This document shows positions 8,112-16,120 of a stretch of 47,499 nucleotides of DNA, piece by piece. The stretch lies in NCBI RefSeq assembly GCF_008905045.1, contig NZ_VWMY01000045.1:51832-99330 (forward strand), written 5' to 3'. The position numbers and the translations under genes were made by a program. Numbering within the stretch: position 1 is the stretch's first letter; every line of letters begins with the position of its first letter. The stretch is from Streptomyces albicerus. Its GTDB lineage: Bacteria; Actinomycetota; Actinomycetes; Streptomycetales; Streptomycetaceae. Below the pieces are notes generated by a model that was not told the DNA's origin, did not search any database, and saw only the letters and a program-made list of their open reading frames with translations.

Positions 8112-9204
8112 GACAAGTGGCGTCGAGAGAAGCCCACTTGAGGACGGTCGAGTTGCAGGAACCCCGGTCGAAGGCAGCCGAACTACAAGAGGCGTGGTGC
8201 CGCGTGACACCGGAGTCGCAAGAGGTGTGGTGCCGGGTGACACGGGAGTCGCAAGAGGCGCGGCGCCGCGTGACACCGGAGCGACACGGGCGCCCCGCCC
8301 CCAACTGCGCAGCCTGCTCTTCGTTCCCGGAACCCGCACCGACTGGCTCCCCAAGGCGCGGGCGGCCGGCGCCGACGCGGTCGTCCTCGACCTGGAGGAC
8401 GCGGTACCGGAGAAGCTCAAGACGGCGACCCGCGACCAGGTGGCCGAAGCCGTCGAGCACGCCGCCGCGGACCCGGAAACCCAGCCCCTGCTCTTCGTCC
8501 GGATCAACCAACTCGACGGCTGGGCGGGCGCGGAGGAGCTGCGCGCGCTCGTACGCCCAGGACTCGCCGGGATCGTGCTGCCCAAGGTGGGCGGCCCCGA
8601 GGACGTACGGCTCGCCGACCGGCTGCTCGGCTGGTGCGAGTACGAACAGGGCCTGTCCCGGGGGCACATCGCTCTCGTTCCGCTGCTGGAGACGGCCCGG
8701 GCCCTGTACGCGGCCCACGACATCGCGGCGGCCGCCGAACGCGTCGCGTACCTCGGTGCGCTGACCGGCGCGGGCGGCGACGTCGAACGCGCGGTCGGCT
8801 ACAGCTGGAGCGCGGAGGGCACCGAGACCCTGGCGCTGCGCTCCCGCGTACTGCTGGACGTACGCGCGGCCGGTGCGCCCCACCCGGTCACCGGACTGTG
8901 GACCCGTATCGGCGACTTGGCCGGACTGCGTGCCTTCGCCGAGCAGAACCGCGGCCTGGGCTACGAGGGCATGATGGCCATCCACCCTTCCCACATCCCC
9001 GTGATCAACGAGGTCTTCTCGCCGGACCCGGACGAACTCGCCCGCTACGCACGCCTGTTGGCCACCGTCGAGGCGGCACAGACGAACGGGCAGGGCGCGG
9101 TGGCCTTCGAGGGCGCCATGGTCGACGAGGCCATGGCGGCGACGGCCCGCCGGATGCTGCACCGCCACGCCGCCGACGGACAGGGGGAAGGCCGCAAAGA
9201 GTGA
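8101..9204 (+). CDS. CitE-like HpcH/HpaI family aldolase/lyase
   Basis: The C-terminal roughly 300 of 367 residues form a TIM-barrel lyase of the citrate lyase beta-subunit type: RSLLFVPGTRTDWLPKA, ADAVVLDLEDAVP, FVRINQLDG, IVLPKVGGPEDV, LVPLLETARAL and MAIHPSHIPVINEVF. Stand-alone CitE-like proteins cleave 3-hydroxy-3-carboxyl-CoA esters such as citramalyl-CoA or malyl-CoA. The GTG at 8101 follows GGAG at 7-8 nt spacing and overlaps the stop of the CoA-transferase gene. The first 60 or so residues are not part of the fold: they include three 11-residue repeats (RGVVPRDTGVA type). The true start could be later, but I see no better in-frame start with a ribosome-binding site. Confidence 0.85.
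   Translation: MSYETSGVERSPLEDGRVAGTPVEGSRTTRGVVPRDTGVARGVVPGDTGVARGAAPRDTGATRAPRPQLRSLLFVPGTRTDWLPKARAAGADAVVLDLEDAVPEKLKTATRDQVAEAVEHAAADPETQPLLFVRINQLDGWAGAEELRALVRPGLAGIVLPKVGGPEDVRLADRLLGWCEYEQGLSRGHIALVPLLETARALYAAHDIAAAAERVAYLGALTGAGGDVERAVGYSWSAEGTETLALRSRVLLDVRAAGAPHPVTGLWTRIGDLAGLRAFAEQNRGLGYEGMMAIHPSHIPVINEVFSPDPDELARYARLLATVEAAQTNGQGAVAFEGAMVDEAMAATARRMLHRHAADGQGEGRKE
8186..8284 (+). repeat. Three in-frame 33-bp repeats at the lyase N-terminus
   Basis: Units at 8186-8218, 8219-8251 and 8252-8284 differ at a few positions and each encodes 11 residues (pattern RGVVPxDTGVA). The length is a multiple of three, so copy number can vary without breaking the frame. Confidence 0.85.
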
Positions 9205-9216
9205 GGACAGACCACT

Positions 9217-9246
9217 CGAACGGGAATGAATCGCATCACCCGTTCG
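9217..9246. other. Stem-loop after the lyase gene
   Basis: CGAACGGG and CCCGTTCG form a perfect 8-bp stem around a 14-nt loop, 12 bp after the lyase stop and 51 bp before the PDZ gene. There is no T-run. It could be a weak terminator of the CoA-transferase/lyase unit or an operator for the next gene. Confidence 0.45.
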
Positions 9247-9297
9247 GGAATCGTCGTGCGCCGGTGCGGAGGGTAGAGCTCTGGCCGGAGGCGATCC

Positions 9298-9936
9298 ATG
9301 GAACAGACTGCGTTGCGTCCCAAGCCGATGCCGGGCCAGGAGCGGGGCGACGGCCGCGCACCCGGTACGGTGCGTCGCCCGCACGCCGCACGACGGCGCG
9401 GGCGACGGCTCATGACCCTGCTGTTCAGCCTGTTCGTCGGGACGGTCCTCGTGCTGTCGGGGGTCGGCCTCGGCACCGTGGGCGCCACGGTGATCGGGAT
9501 GAGCAAGCTCGCCGACCTGCGGAAGGAAGCAAGGGCGCCGGGAGGGGTGCCGGGAGGTGCGCCGGCCCCGAGTGCCGGAAGCTCCGCCTCACCCAAGGCC
9601 CCGCCCAGGGATTCGCCCAAAGACCCGCCTAAGCACCCGCGGGTTCCGCCGATCAGCCCGCTCAAGGACCGGCCGACCCTGGGCGTGGAGGCCGTCGACG
9701 CCCCCAACGGCCCGGGCGCGCTCCTCGTCGGCGTCCACGTCCCGGGACCCGGCTACACCGCGGGCCTCGTACGGGGTGACGTCCTGCTCGTCTTCGGCAG
9801 GACCCGCGTCGACTCGGCCGCCGACCTCGCGCGGGCCGTCGCCGCGGCGCGCCCCGGCACGGCGGTCAGGCTCACGCTGCGGCACGCGAGCGGCGGCTTC
9901 CAGCAGTTGTCCGTGACCCCCGGAGTCATCATCTGA
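9298..9936 (+). CDS. Membrane-anchored PDZ-domain protein
   Basis: This 212-residue protein has a basic cytoplasmic N-terminus (residues 1-37), one transmembrane segment (about 39-68, LLFSLFVGTVLVLSGVGLG), a Pro/Ala/Gly/Lys-rich linker (about 80-125), and a C-terminal PDZ domain (about 125-210: LLVGVHVPGPGYTAGLVRGD and RPGTAVRLTLRH). There is no protease domain, so it is probably a binding or scaffold protein at the outer face of the membrane. The ATG follows GGAGG at good spacing. I cannot assign a partner. Confidence 0.8.
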   Translation: MEQTALRPKPMPGQERGDGRAPGTVRRPHAARRRGRRLMTLLFSLFVGTVLVLSGVGLGTVGATVIGMSKLADLRKEARAPGGVPGGAPAPSAGSSASPKAPPRDSPKDPPKHPRVPPISPLKDRPTLGVEAVDAPNGPGALLVGVHVPGPGYTAGLVRGDVLLVFGRTRVDSAADLARAVAAARPGTAVRLTLRHASGGFQQLSVTPGVII

Positions 9937-9941
9937 CCGGG

Positions 9942-10056
9942 CCGTCCGTCCAGCAGCCGTCCGTCCAGCAGCCGTCCGTCCATCAGTCGTCTGTCCAGTA
10001 ACCGTCCGTCCAGTAGCCGTCCGTCGATCAGTCGCCTGTCCGGCAGTCCTCTGTCC
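9942..10056. repeat. 15-bp tandem repeat
   Basis: About eight imperfect copies of CAGCCGTCCGTCCAG fill the space between the convergent PDZ and metallophosphoesterase genes. I see no coding function. Its sequence resembles the CCGTCC-rich 14-bp repeat at 18742-18797. Confidence 0.85.
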
Positions 10057-10057
10057 C

Positions 10058-10813
10058 TCACACGGCCACCCGGAAGTGGCTCGTCAACCGCCCCTCGTCG
10101 TCCAGCACATGAAAGGCGAATCCGGGCGGCGCGTCCCGGTCCGCCGCGCCCTCGCCCTCCCACGGCAGCCGCAACGTCCAGGTCACGCCGGGCCCGACGA
10201 CCAGCGGCCGCCCGGCGAACGTCGTGGCCGCGGGCGTGTGCGCATGCCCCGCGATGATCCCGGCGATCTCGCTCCTGCGCGCCAACAGGTCGGCCAGCGC
10301 CCGGGGCCGACGCAGCTGGTAGGCGTCCGGCAGGGGGTGGTGCAGTGCGACGGGCGGGTGGTGGAAGGCGAGCAGCGCCGGCACCGTGGCGTCGAGCTCG
10401 TCGAGTGTCTCCTCGATCCAGGCGTACGTCTCCTCGTCCAGCTCTCCCTCGTCGCTGCCCGGCACGCTGGAGTCGCACATCAGGACGGCCGCGTCGTCGA
10501 AGACCTGCACGCTGTTGACCGGGCCGTCGCCCGCAGGTTCGCCGAGCAGCGCCTTGCGGTAGGGGGCGCGGCTGTCGTGGTTTCCCGGGCAGGTCAGTAC
10601 GGCGAAGGGGGTGGCCGGATCGCGCAGCCCGAGGATGCGCGCGGCCTCCTCGTACTCGGCCTCCGTCCCGTGGTCGGCGATGTCCCCGGTGACCAGCAGG
10701 GCGTCCACCTGCCCCGGCAGCCCCCACAGCCGGTCCCGCACCCGCTGGGCGCGCTCCGTCGCCCGCTCGGTCCCGTCGAGATGCAGGTCGCTGATGTGCG
10801 CCAGCACGAGCAT
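10058..10813 (-). CDS. Metallophosphoesterase (CpdA-like)
   Basis: The 251-residue product has the full calcineurin-like metal-site series: ISDLHLD (DxH), LLVTGDIADHG (GD), CPGNHDSR (GNHD), FHHPPV and GHAHTPA (GHxH). This pattern and size fit class III cyclic nucleotide phosphodiesterase/CpdA-type enzymes, although related proteins hydrolyse other phosphoesters. The start at 10813 (MLVLAHISDLH) has GGAGGCGGAGA just upstream; a longer frame adds only nine residues. It is divergent from the LysE gene across a short AT-rich region with a palindrome. Confidence 0.88.
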   Translation of the reverse strand: MLVLAHISDLHLDGTERATERAQRVRDRLWGLPGQVDALLVTGDIADHGTEAEYEEAARILGLRDPATPFAVLTCPGNHDSRAPYRKALLGEPAGDGPVNSVQVFDDAAVLMCDSSVPGSDEGELDEETYAWIEETLDELDATVPALLAFHHPPVALHHPLPDAYQLRRPRALADLLARRSEIAGIIAGHAHTPAATTFAGRPLVVGPGVTWTLRLPWEGEGAADRDAPPGFAFHVLDDEGRLTSHFRVAV

Positions 10814-10863
10814 GCTTTCTCCGCCTCCCCTAGGTAGCACTTAATGGTATACGCGCATCTAAG

Positions 10864-10877
10864 CATTAGCTCTAATG
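10864..10877. promoter_or_regulatory. Palindrome CATTAG-CT-CTAATG in an AT-rich divergent promoter region
   Basis: Perfect 6-bp arms with a 2-nt spacer lie in the only AT-rich stretch (about 10830-10880) between the metallophosphoesterase and LysE genes. A TAATGG half-site also occurs at about 10843. The form suits a dimeric regulator such as a MarR-type protein, but no regulator gene is adjacent. Confidence 0.5.
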
Positions 10878-11010
10878 GTTGAGCAATCCGCAGTCGTTAA
10901 GGGGGAGTGGGGCGAGGGAGGGGCGAGTGGGGCGTGAGCGTGCGGCTCGGGCGTGGAAATGCGGTGGAAATGCATTGGCCGCGCCCCCTCCGCCGGGCCA
11001 CGATGGGCCC

Positions 11011-11634
11011 ATGCTGAGCACCCTTCTCGCCTTCCTCGGCGCCTGTACCCTGATCGCCGCCTCGCCCGGTCCGAGCACCGTGCTGATCATCCGGCAGTCG
11101 CTGCACAGCAGGCGCTCCGGCTTCCTGACGGTGCTGGGCAACGAGACGGGCGTCTTCGTATGGGGAGTCGTCGCCGCGTTCGGCCTGACCGCGCTGCTCG
11201 CCGCCTCCGAAGTGGCGTACGACGTGATGCGGGTCGTCGGCGCTGTCGTACTCGTCGTCTTCGGTATCCAGATGCTGCGGCAGGCGCGACACGCCAAGGA
11301 CGCGGCGGACGACGGCGGAGGGCAGGACGGCGGTAAGAGCGGCTGGGCCTCCTACCGGACCGGGCTCCTGATCAACCTCGCCAACCCCAAGGCGGCGATC
11401 TTCGCGATGTCCTTCCTCCCGCAGTTCGTGCCGGAGGGCGCCCCGCACCTGCCCACCATGGTCGGGCTCGCCGCCCTCTGGGCCGTCTACGAGATCGGCT
11501 ACTACAGCCTGTACGTGTGGTTCGTCGGCCGGATGAAGACGGTGCTCTCCCGGGCCGGGGTGCGGCGCAGGCTGGAGCAGGTCTCCGGAGGAGTGCTGCT
11601 GCTCCTCGGTGCCCGCCTCGCCCTGGAGAGCTGA
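11011..11634 (+). CDS. LysE-family amino-acid/metabolite exporter
   Basis: This 207-residue membrane protein has about six hydrophobic segments and the LysE/RhtB signatures: LIAASPGPSTVLIIRQSLHS near the N-terminus, GNETGVFVWG, and LINLANPKAAIFAMSFLPQF in the middle. Such proteins export amino acids or small metabolites. I chose the ATG at 11011 because the hydrophobic family N-terminus begins there. Its stop overlaps the start of a small ORF (TGATG), so the gene may be first in an operon with the Xaa-Pro aminopeptidase, which would fit peptide breakdown coupled to amino-acid export. Confidence 0.9.
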   Translation: MLSTLLAFLGACTLIAASPGPSTVLIIRQSLHSRRSGFLTVLGNETGVFVWGVVAAFGLTALLAASEVAYDVMRVVGAVVLVVFGIQMLRQARHAKDAADDGGGQDGGKSGWASYRTGLLINLANPKAAIFAMSFLPQFVPEGAPHLPTMVGLAALWAVYEIGYYSLYVWFVGRMKTVLSRAGVRRRLEQVSGGVLLLLGARLALES

Positions 11635-11816
11635 TGTCTCGGAGAAAGGCCGCCCCTCAAGAAGCCGCCCCTCTTAAAGAGGGCGCACCTCTGGAAGAAA
11701 ACGCCTCTCTTGAAGAAGACGCCCTTCCGAAAGAAGCCGCGACCGGCTCGCGCTGCCCCCGCTGTCCGGGCAGGATGCTGCCCGTAGCCCCTTTTGACAC
11801 CCGGAGGCCCGGATGA
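11634..11816 (+). CDS. Small bridging ORF, Lys/Glu/Ala-rich (hypothetical)
   Basis: This 60-codon frame starts inside the LysE stop (TGATG), has GGAGAG 4-6 nt upstream, and ends in an ATGA overlap with the aminopeptidase start. Both junctions are typical of translational coupling. The product is low-complexity (repeats such as APLEEN / ASLEED) with one CPRCPG motif near the C-terminus. I recognise no family. It may be a real small protein or simply a frame kept open to couple its neighbours. Confidence 0.4.
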   Translation: MSRRKAAPQEAAPLKEGAPLEENASLEEDALPKEAATGSRCPRCPGRMLPVAPFDTRRPG

Positions 11817-12937
11817 CCGGCATGCCTGCGCCCTTCACCGCCGACGACTACAGGGCACGGATGGAGCGCGCCGCGCGGGCCGCCGCCGACGCGGGGCTCG
11901 CCGGGGTGCTGGTCGCGCCCGGACCCGACCTCGTGTGGCTCACCGGCTACGCACCACCCGCGGCGACCGAGCGGCTCACCCTGCTGGTGCTCGCCGCCGG
12001 ACAGGATCCCGTGCTCGTCGTGCCCACCTTGGAGGCCCCGGACGCCGAGAGGGCGGCGGGCGCGCCCGCGCTGACGCTGCGCGACTGGACCGACGGCAAG
12101 GACCCGTACGCGACGACGGCCCCGCTCCTCGACGCCTCGGGCCGCTTCGGAGTCAGCGACAACGCCTGGGCGATGCATCTGCTGGGCCTCCAGAAGGAGC
12201 TGCCCGGCACCTCGTACGTCTCCCTCACCGAGGGCCTGCCGATGCTGCGCGCCGTCAAGGACGCCGCCGAACTGGAGCGTCTGGCGGCTGCCGGCGCAGC
12301 CGCGGACGAAACGTACGAGGAGATCCTGAAGGTTCCCTTCGCGGGCCGTCGCGAGTCGGAGGTGGCCGGCGATCTCGCGGACCTGCTGCGCCGGTTCGGG
12401 CACGCGCAGGTGGACTTCACGGTCGTCGGCTCGGGCCCGAACGGCGCCAACCCGCACCATGAGGCGGGCGAGCGCGTCATCGAGCACGGCGACATGGTCG
12501 TCCTCGACTTCGGCGGCCTGAAACACGGCTACGGCTCCGACACCTCCCGCACGGTGCACGTCGGCGAGCCGAGTGCCGAGGAGCAACGGGTCCACAACAT
12601 CGTCCGCGAGGCCCAGGAAGCCGCGTTCCGGGCCGTGAAGCCCGGCATCGCCTGCCAGGACGTCGACCGGGTGGCCCGCGCGCACATCACCGAGGCCGGG
12701 TACGGCGACCGCTTCATCCATCGCACCGGGCACGGCATAGGCGTCACCACCCATGAACCGCCTTACATGATCGAGGGCGAGGAACAGCCGCTCGTGCCCG
12801 GGATGTGCTTCTCCGTAGAGCCCGGAATCTATCTGCCGGGCCGCTTCGGAGTACGCATCGAGGACATCGTGACGGTCACGGAGGACGGCGGACGCCGCCT
12901 CAACAACACCCCCCGAGAGATGGCCGTCGTGCGCTGA
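11813..12937 (+). CDS. M24 Xaa-Pro aminopeptidase-type metallopeptidase
   Basis: This 374-residue protein has a creatinase-like N-terminal domain (about 1-145) and a pita-bread M24 catalytic domain (about 150-374). The five metal ligands are visible: D in VVLDFGG, D in GSDTSRT, H in HRTGHGIG, E in FSVEPGIY and E in VRIEDIV. It removes N-terminal residues before proline or acts as a related dipeptidase, in the cytoplasm. The ATG at 11813 overlaps the stop of the small ORF; a second ATG follows three codons later. The APH-like gene is 52 bp downstream in the same direction. Confidence 0.93.
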   Translation: MTGMPAPFTADDYRARMERAARAAADAGLAGVLVAPGPDLVWLTGYAPPAATERLTLLVLAAGQDPVLVVPTLEAPDAERAAGAPALTLRDWTDGKDPYATTAPLLDASGRFGVSDNAWAMHLLGLQKELPGTSYVSLTEGLPMLRAVKDAAELERLAAAGAAADETYEEILKVPFAGRRESEVAGDLADLLRRFGHAQVDFTVVGSGPNGANPHHEAGERVIEHGDMVVLDFGGLKHGYGSDTSRTVHVGEPSAEEQRVHNIVREAQEAAFRAVKPGIACQDVDRVARAHITEAGYGDRFIHRTGHGIGVTTHEPPYMIEGEEQPLVPGMCFSVEPGIYLPGRFGVRIEDIVTVTEDGGRRLNNTPREMAVVR

Positions 12938-12989
12938 CGACCCCTCAGGAGACCCGGAACCCGGACCCCGAACGGCAGACGGCGCGACC

Positions 12990-13919
12990 ATGACCCAGGC
13001 AGCGACACCCACCGCGGACACCGTGCGACGCCTCGTCCGCTCCCTGCTCCCGGACGGCGACGGGCCCGAGATCCGGCCCGTCGCCGAGGGCGGCGAGCAC
13101 TCCACCTGGTTCGTGGGCGCACGCCATGTGCTGCGGCTCGCCCCGGACCGCGAGGCCTCCCGGCGGCAGCGGCGCGAACTGCGGCTGCGCGACCTGGTGC
13201 GCCCGCACATCGGGGTCGCCGTTCCGGTGAGCATCGCGCGCGGCGAGTGGGCGAGCGGTCTGACCTACACGCTCGACACGCTGATCCCCGGTGGTTCCGG
13301 CGAGCGGCAGGACGTCTCCGCCGTGGGCGAGGCCGACCTGGCGGGCCTGCTCACCGGGCTGCGCGAGGTGCCGGTGCGCCAGGCCGAGATGCTCGGCGTT
13401 CCCCGCGTCGCGCCCCGGTCCCTCGAAGCGCTCCGGGCCGTCGCCGAGCGCGCCGCCGAACAACTCGCCGCGGCGGACGAGTTCGACTCCGCCCGGCTCC
13501 ACCAGCTCACCGCAGCCGCCGCCGTCCAGCTCGCCGCGCAGCCCGGCGCCGCCGTCCTCGTCCACCACTCCCTCAAGGGCGAGCACCTCGTGGTCAGCGC
13601 CGACGGGCGGGTACGCGGCATCCTCGACTGGACCGAAGCGGTGGTCGGCGACCCCGCCGAGGACATCGCGGGCCTCGCCCTCGCCGTCGGCGCCCCCGCG
13701 GCCGTCCGCGCGGCCACCCTCGCCGGCTACGGCGCCCGTCCCTGTCTGCGCGGCCTGTGGCTCGCCCGCTGCGACACGCTGACCCGCCTCGCCGACCACC
13801 TCCAGAAGCGCGACGCCAGCCCTCTGCCGCTGCTCCGAACCCAACTGCGGCGCGCTTGGGAGGCGATCCTGCTGGAACGCGTCACGGAACTGCGGGACGA
13901 GACGGACGAGGCGCTTTAG
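12990..13919 (+). CDS. APH-fold phosphotransferase-like protein lacking the catalytic Asp
   Basis: The 309-residue sequence follows the aminoglycoside/choline kinase fold: N-lobe with GGEHSTWFVG and the lysine/arginine-rich strand, hinge near TLIPGG, then the C-lobe. The catalytic loop that usually reads HxDxxxxN is here HHSLKGEHL, so Ser replaces the Asp (codon TCC at about 13574) and His sits where Asn is usual. The metal-binding segment GILDWTEAVVGDP is intact. The protein may be inactive as a kinase or use another residue. Downstream of the gene lies a long tandem repeat. Confidence 0.8.
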   Translation: MTQAATPTADTVRRLVRSLLPDGDGPEIRPVAEGGEHSTWFVGARHVLRLAPDREASRRQRRELRLRDLVRPHIGVAVPVSIARGEWASGLTYTLDTLIPGGSGERQDVSAVGEADLAGLLTGLREVPVRQAEMLGVPRVAPRSLEALRAVAERAAEQLAAADEFDSARLHQLTAAAAVQLAAQPGAAVLVHHSLKGEHLVVSADGRVRGILDWTEAVVGDPAEDIAGLALAVGAPAAVRAATLAGYGARPCLRGLWLARCDTLTRLADHLQKRDASPLPLLRTQLRRAWEAILLERVTELRDETDEAL

Positions 13920-13921
13920 AG

Positions 13922-14064
13922 GCGAGCGGAAGCAAGAGGCCGGAAGCAGGTGAACGGAAGCAGGTGAACGGAAGCAAGAGGCCGGAAGCAGGCGAGCGGA
14001 AGCAAGAGGCCGGAAGTAGGTGAACGGAAGCAGGAGGCCGGAAGCAGGCGAGCGGAAGCAAGGG
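13922..14064. repeat. 14/28-bp tandem repeat
   Basis: About ten 14-bp units alternate between a CGAGCGGAAGCAAG type and an AGGCCGGAAGCAGG type, giving a 28-bp higher-order period. The block lies between the convergent APH-like and treZ genes. Confidence 0.85.
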
Positions 14065-14076
14065 GCTGGGGGCCCG

Positions 14077-14102
14077 CGTAAACGCTTACGCAAGCGTTTA
14101 CG
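14077..14102. terminator. Perfect 11-bp inverted repeat between convergent genes
   Basis: CGTAAACGCTT (14077-14087), four bases, and AAGCGTTTACG (14092-14102). Its position between converging genes fits a bidirectional terminator, but there is no T-run, and the AACG-rich arms also resemble LacI-type operators. It is distinctly more AT-rich than its surroundings. Confidence 0.5.
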
Positions 14103-14141
14103 CCCGACCGGCGACCGCTCGCCTCCCGCGCCGCCGGCCTC

Positions 14142-14195
14142 GCCCCTGCCGCCCCTGCCGCCCCTGCCGCCCCTGCCGCCCGTGCCGCCCCTGTC
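14142..14195. repeat. 9-bp tandem repeat at the treZ end
   Basis: Six copies of GCCCCTGCC or close variants end within the treZ stop codon. Confidence 0.8.
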
Positions 14196-15939
14196 ACCCC
14201 TGCAGAAGCACCACGCAGGACTCACCCGGCAGGCTCAGCAACCCGTCCGCCCCCGGCACCTCCACCGGCTCCCACGCCGCCAGTACGCGTACGGGACGGG
14301 TGCCGAGGGGGATCGCCGCCGGCTCCTTGCCGAGATTCACGGCCACCCGGACGTCGCCGCGGCGGAAGGCGAGCCAGCGGGCGTTCTCGTCATAGGCGAC
14401 CTTGACGTCCGCGAGGTCGGGGTCGGAGAGGTCCGGCTGGTCGTGCCGGAGGGCGATGAGTTCGCGGTACCAGGCGAGCACGCGCGCGTGGAGCCCGTCT
14501 TCCGGCTCCGACCAGTCGAGGCAGGAGCGGTCGCGGGTGGCCGGGTCCTGCGGGTCGGGTACGTCCTCCTCGGCCCACCCGTGCGCCGCGAACTCCCGCC
14601 GCCTGCCCCGGCGTACGGCCTCCGCGAGCTCGGGATCCGTGTGGTCCGTGAAGAACTGCCAGGGCGTGCCCGCCGCCCATTCCTCGCCCATGAACAGCAT
14701 CGGCGTGAACGGCCCGGTGAGCGTCAGCGCGGCCGCGCAGGCCAGCAGACCGGGGGAGAGGGAGGCGGCGAGCCGGTCGCCCTGGGCGCGGTTGCCGATC
14801 TGGTCGTGGGTCTGCGTGTAGCCCAGGAGGCGGTGCGCGGAGACCCGCGTGAGGTCCAGCGGGCGGCCGTGACTGCGGCCCCGGAAGCTCGAGTACGTAC
14901 CGTCGTGGAAGAAACCGCCCGTAAGCGTCTTCGCGACCGCTGCCAGCGGGGCCCGGGCGAAGTCCTCGTAGTAACCCTGTCCCTCGCCGGTCAGCGCGGT
15001 GTGCAGGGCGTGGTGGAAGTCGTCGTTCCACTGAGCGTGCACCCCGAGTCCGTTCTCCTTGCGGGGGGTGATGAGCCGGGGGTCGCCCAGGTCCGACTCG
15101 GCGACGAGGAACAGCGGCAGGTCCAGCTCCCCGGAGAGCGCGTCCACGGCGGCCGACAGCTCCTCCAGGAAGTGGCACGCGCGCGTGTCGCGCAGCGCGT
15201 GCACGGCGTCCAGGCGCAGCCCGTCGAGCCGGTAGTCACGCAGCCACGCCAGTGCGCTGCCGACCAGATACGCGCGCACCTCGTCCGAACCGGGCGCGTC
15301 CAGGTTCACGGCCGCGCCCCAGGGCGTGTGGTGCGTCTCCGTGAAGTAGGGCCCGAAGGCGGGCAGGTAATTGCCGGACGGCCCCAGGTGGTTGTGCACG
15401 ACGTCCAGGACGACACCGAGCCCGAGCTCGTGCGCCCGGTCGACGAAGCGTTTCAGCGCCTCGGGTCCGCCGTACGGCTCGTGCACGGCCCACAGCGACA
15501 CCCCCTCGTATCCCCAGCCGTGCTGACCCGGGAACGGGCACAGCGGCATCAACTCGACGTGCGTCACGCCCAGTTCGACCAGGTGCCCGAGTCGCTCGGC
15601 AGCCGCGTCCAGGGTGCCCTCGCGCGTGTACGTGCCCACGTGCAGCTCGTACAGCACGGCGCCCGGCAGCCCGCGTCCCGCCCACTCGGCGCGCCACGCG
15701 TACCGCTCGTGGTCGACGACCGCGCTCAGCCCGTCGGGGCCGTCCGGCTGCCGTCGCGAGCGCGGGTCCGGCAGCACCGGGCCGTCGTCCACCGCGAACC
15801 CGTACCGCGTCCCGTCCTCCGCCTCGGTCTCCCCCGTCCACCACCCCGTGCGGTCCGGATCGGGCTCCAACGCGCGCGTGGTGTCCGCGCAGTGGAGCGT
15901 CATGCGGTCGGCCTGTGGTGCCCACACCTCGAACTGCAC
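14194..15939 (-). CDS. treZ: Malto-oligosyltrehalose trehalohydrolase
   Basis: TreZ (GH13) releases trehalose from the maltooligosyl-trehalose made by TreY. The 581-residue protein has the short N-terminal beta-domain (FEVWAPQADRMTLHC), then the barrel: YELHVGTYTREGTLD, the TreZ-typical PFPGQHGWGYEGVSLWAV, VVLDVVHNHLGPSGNY, the nucleophile in DGLRLDAVHAL, the acid/base in LFLVAESDLGDPR, and THDQIGNRAQGDR. The start at 15939 is where family members begin. treY and treX lie 4.3 kb and more away on the same strand, separated by an inserted block of four unrelated genes. Confidence 0.95.
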   Translation of the reverse strand: MQFEVWAPQADRMTLHCADTTRALEPDPDRTGWWTGETEAEDGTRYGFAVDDGPVLPDPRSRRQPDGPDGLSAVVDHERYAWRAEWAGRGLPGAVLYELHVGTYTREGTLDAAAERLGHLVELGVTHVELMPLCPFPGQHGWGYEGVSLWAVHEPYGGPEALKRFVDRAHELGLGVVLDVVHNHLGPSGNYLPAFGPYFTETHHTPWGAAVNLDAPGSDEVRAYLVGSALAWLRDYRLDGLRLDAVHALRDTRACHFLEELSAAVDALSGELDLPLFLVAESDLGDPRLITPRKENGLGVHAQWNDDFHHALHTALTGEGQGYYEDFARAPLAAVAKTLTGGFFHDGTYSSFRGRSHGRPLDLTRVSAHRLLGYTQTHDQIGNRAQGDRLAASLSPGLLACAAALTLTGPFTPMLFMGEEWAAGTPWQFFTDHTDPELAEAVRRGRRREFAAHGWAEEDVPDPQDPATRDRSCLDWSEPEDGLHARVLAWYRELIALRHDQPDLSDPDLADVKVAYDENARWLAFRRGDVRVAVNLGKEPAAIPLGTRPVRVLAAWEPVEVPGADGLLSLPGESCVVLLQG

Positions 15940-16120
15940 GGACGGTTCTCCCTCGTCTGCTCACCGTGACGTCGCCGGTCCCATGGTGCGTCAAACGAGA
16001 TCAATTCACCTTTGAATCCTCCGGATCGAACGACTGAAAAGGACCGAACCGGAGGTGCGTACTCCTCTGAAGTGCTGCGTTTTCTGGACACTCCGGCCGT
16101 GCTGCCAGACAATCGGCTCC

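Noticed and set aside
1722..9204. Biosynthetic gene cluster around geosmin synthase
   Set aside because: Neighbours are a nuclease-fold protein and carboxylate catabolism genes; no other terpene enzymes are present.
13922..14064. CRISPR array
   Set aside because: The 14/28-bp units are contiguous with no unique spacers.
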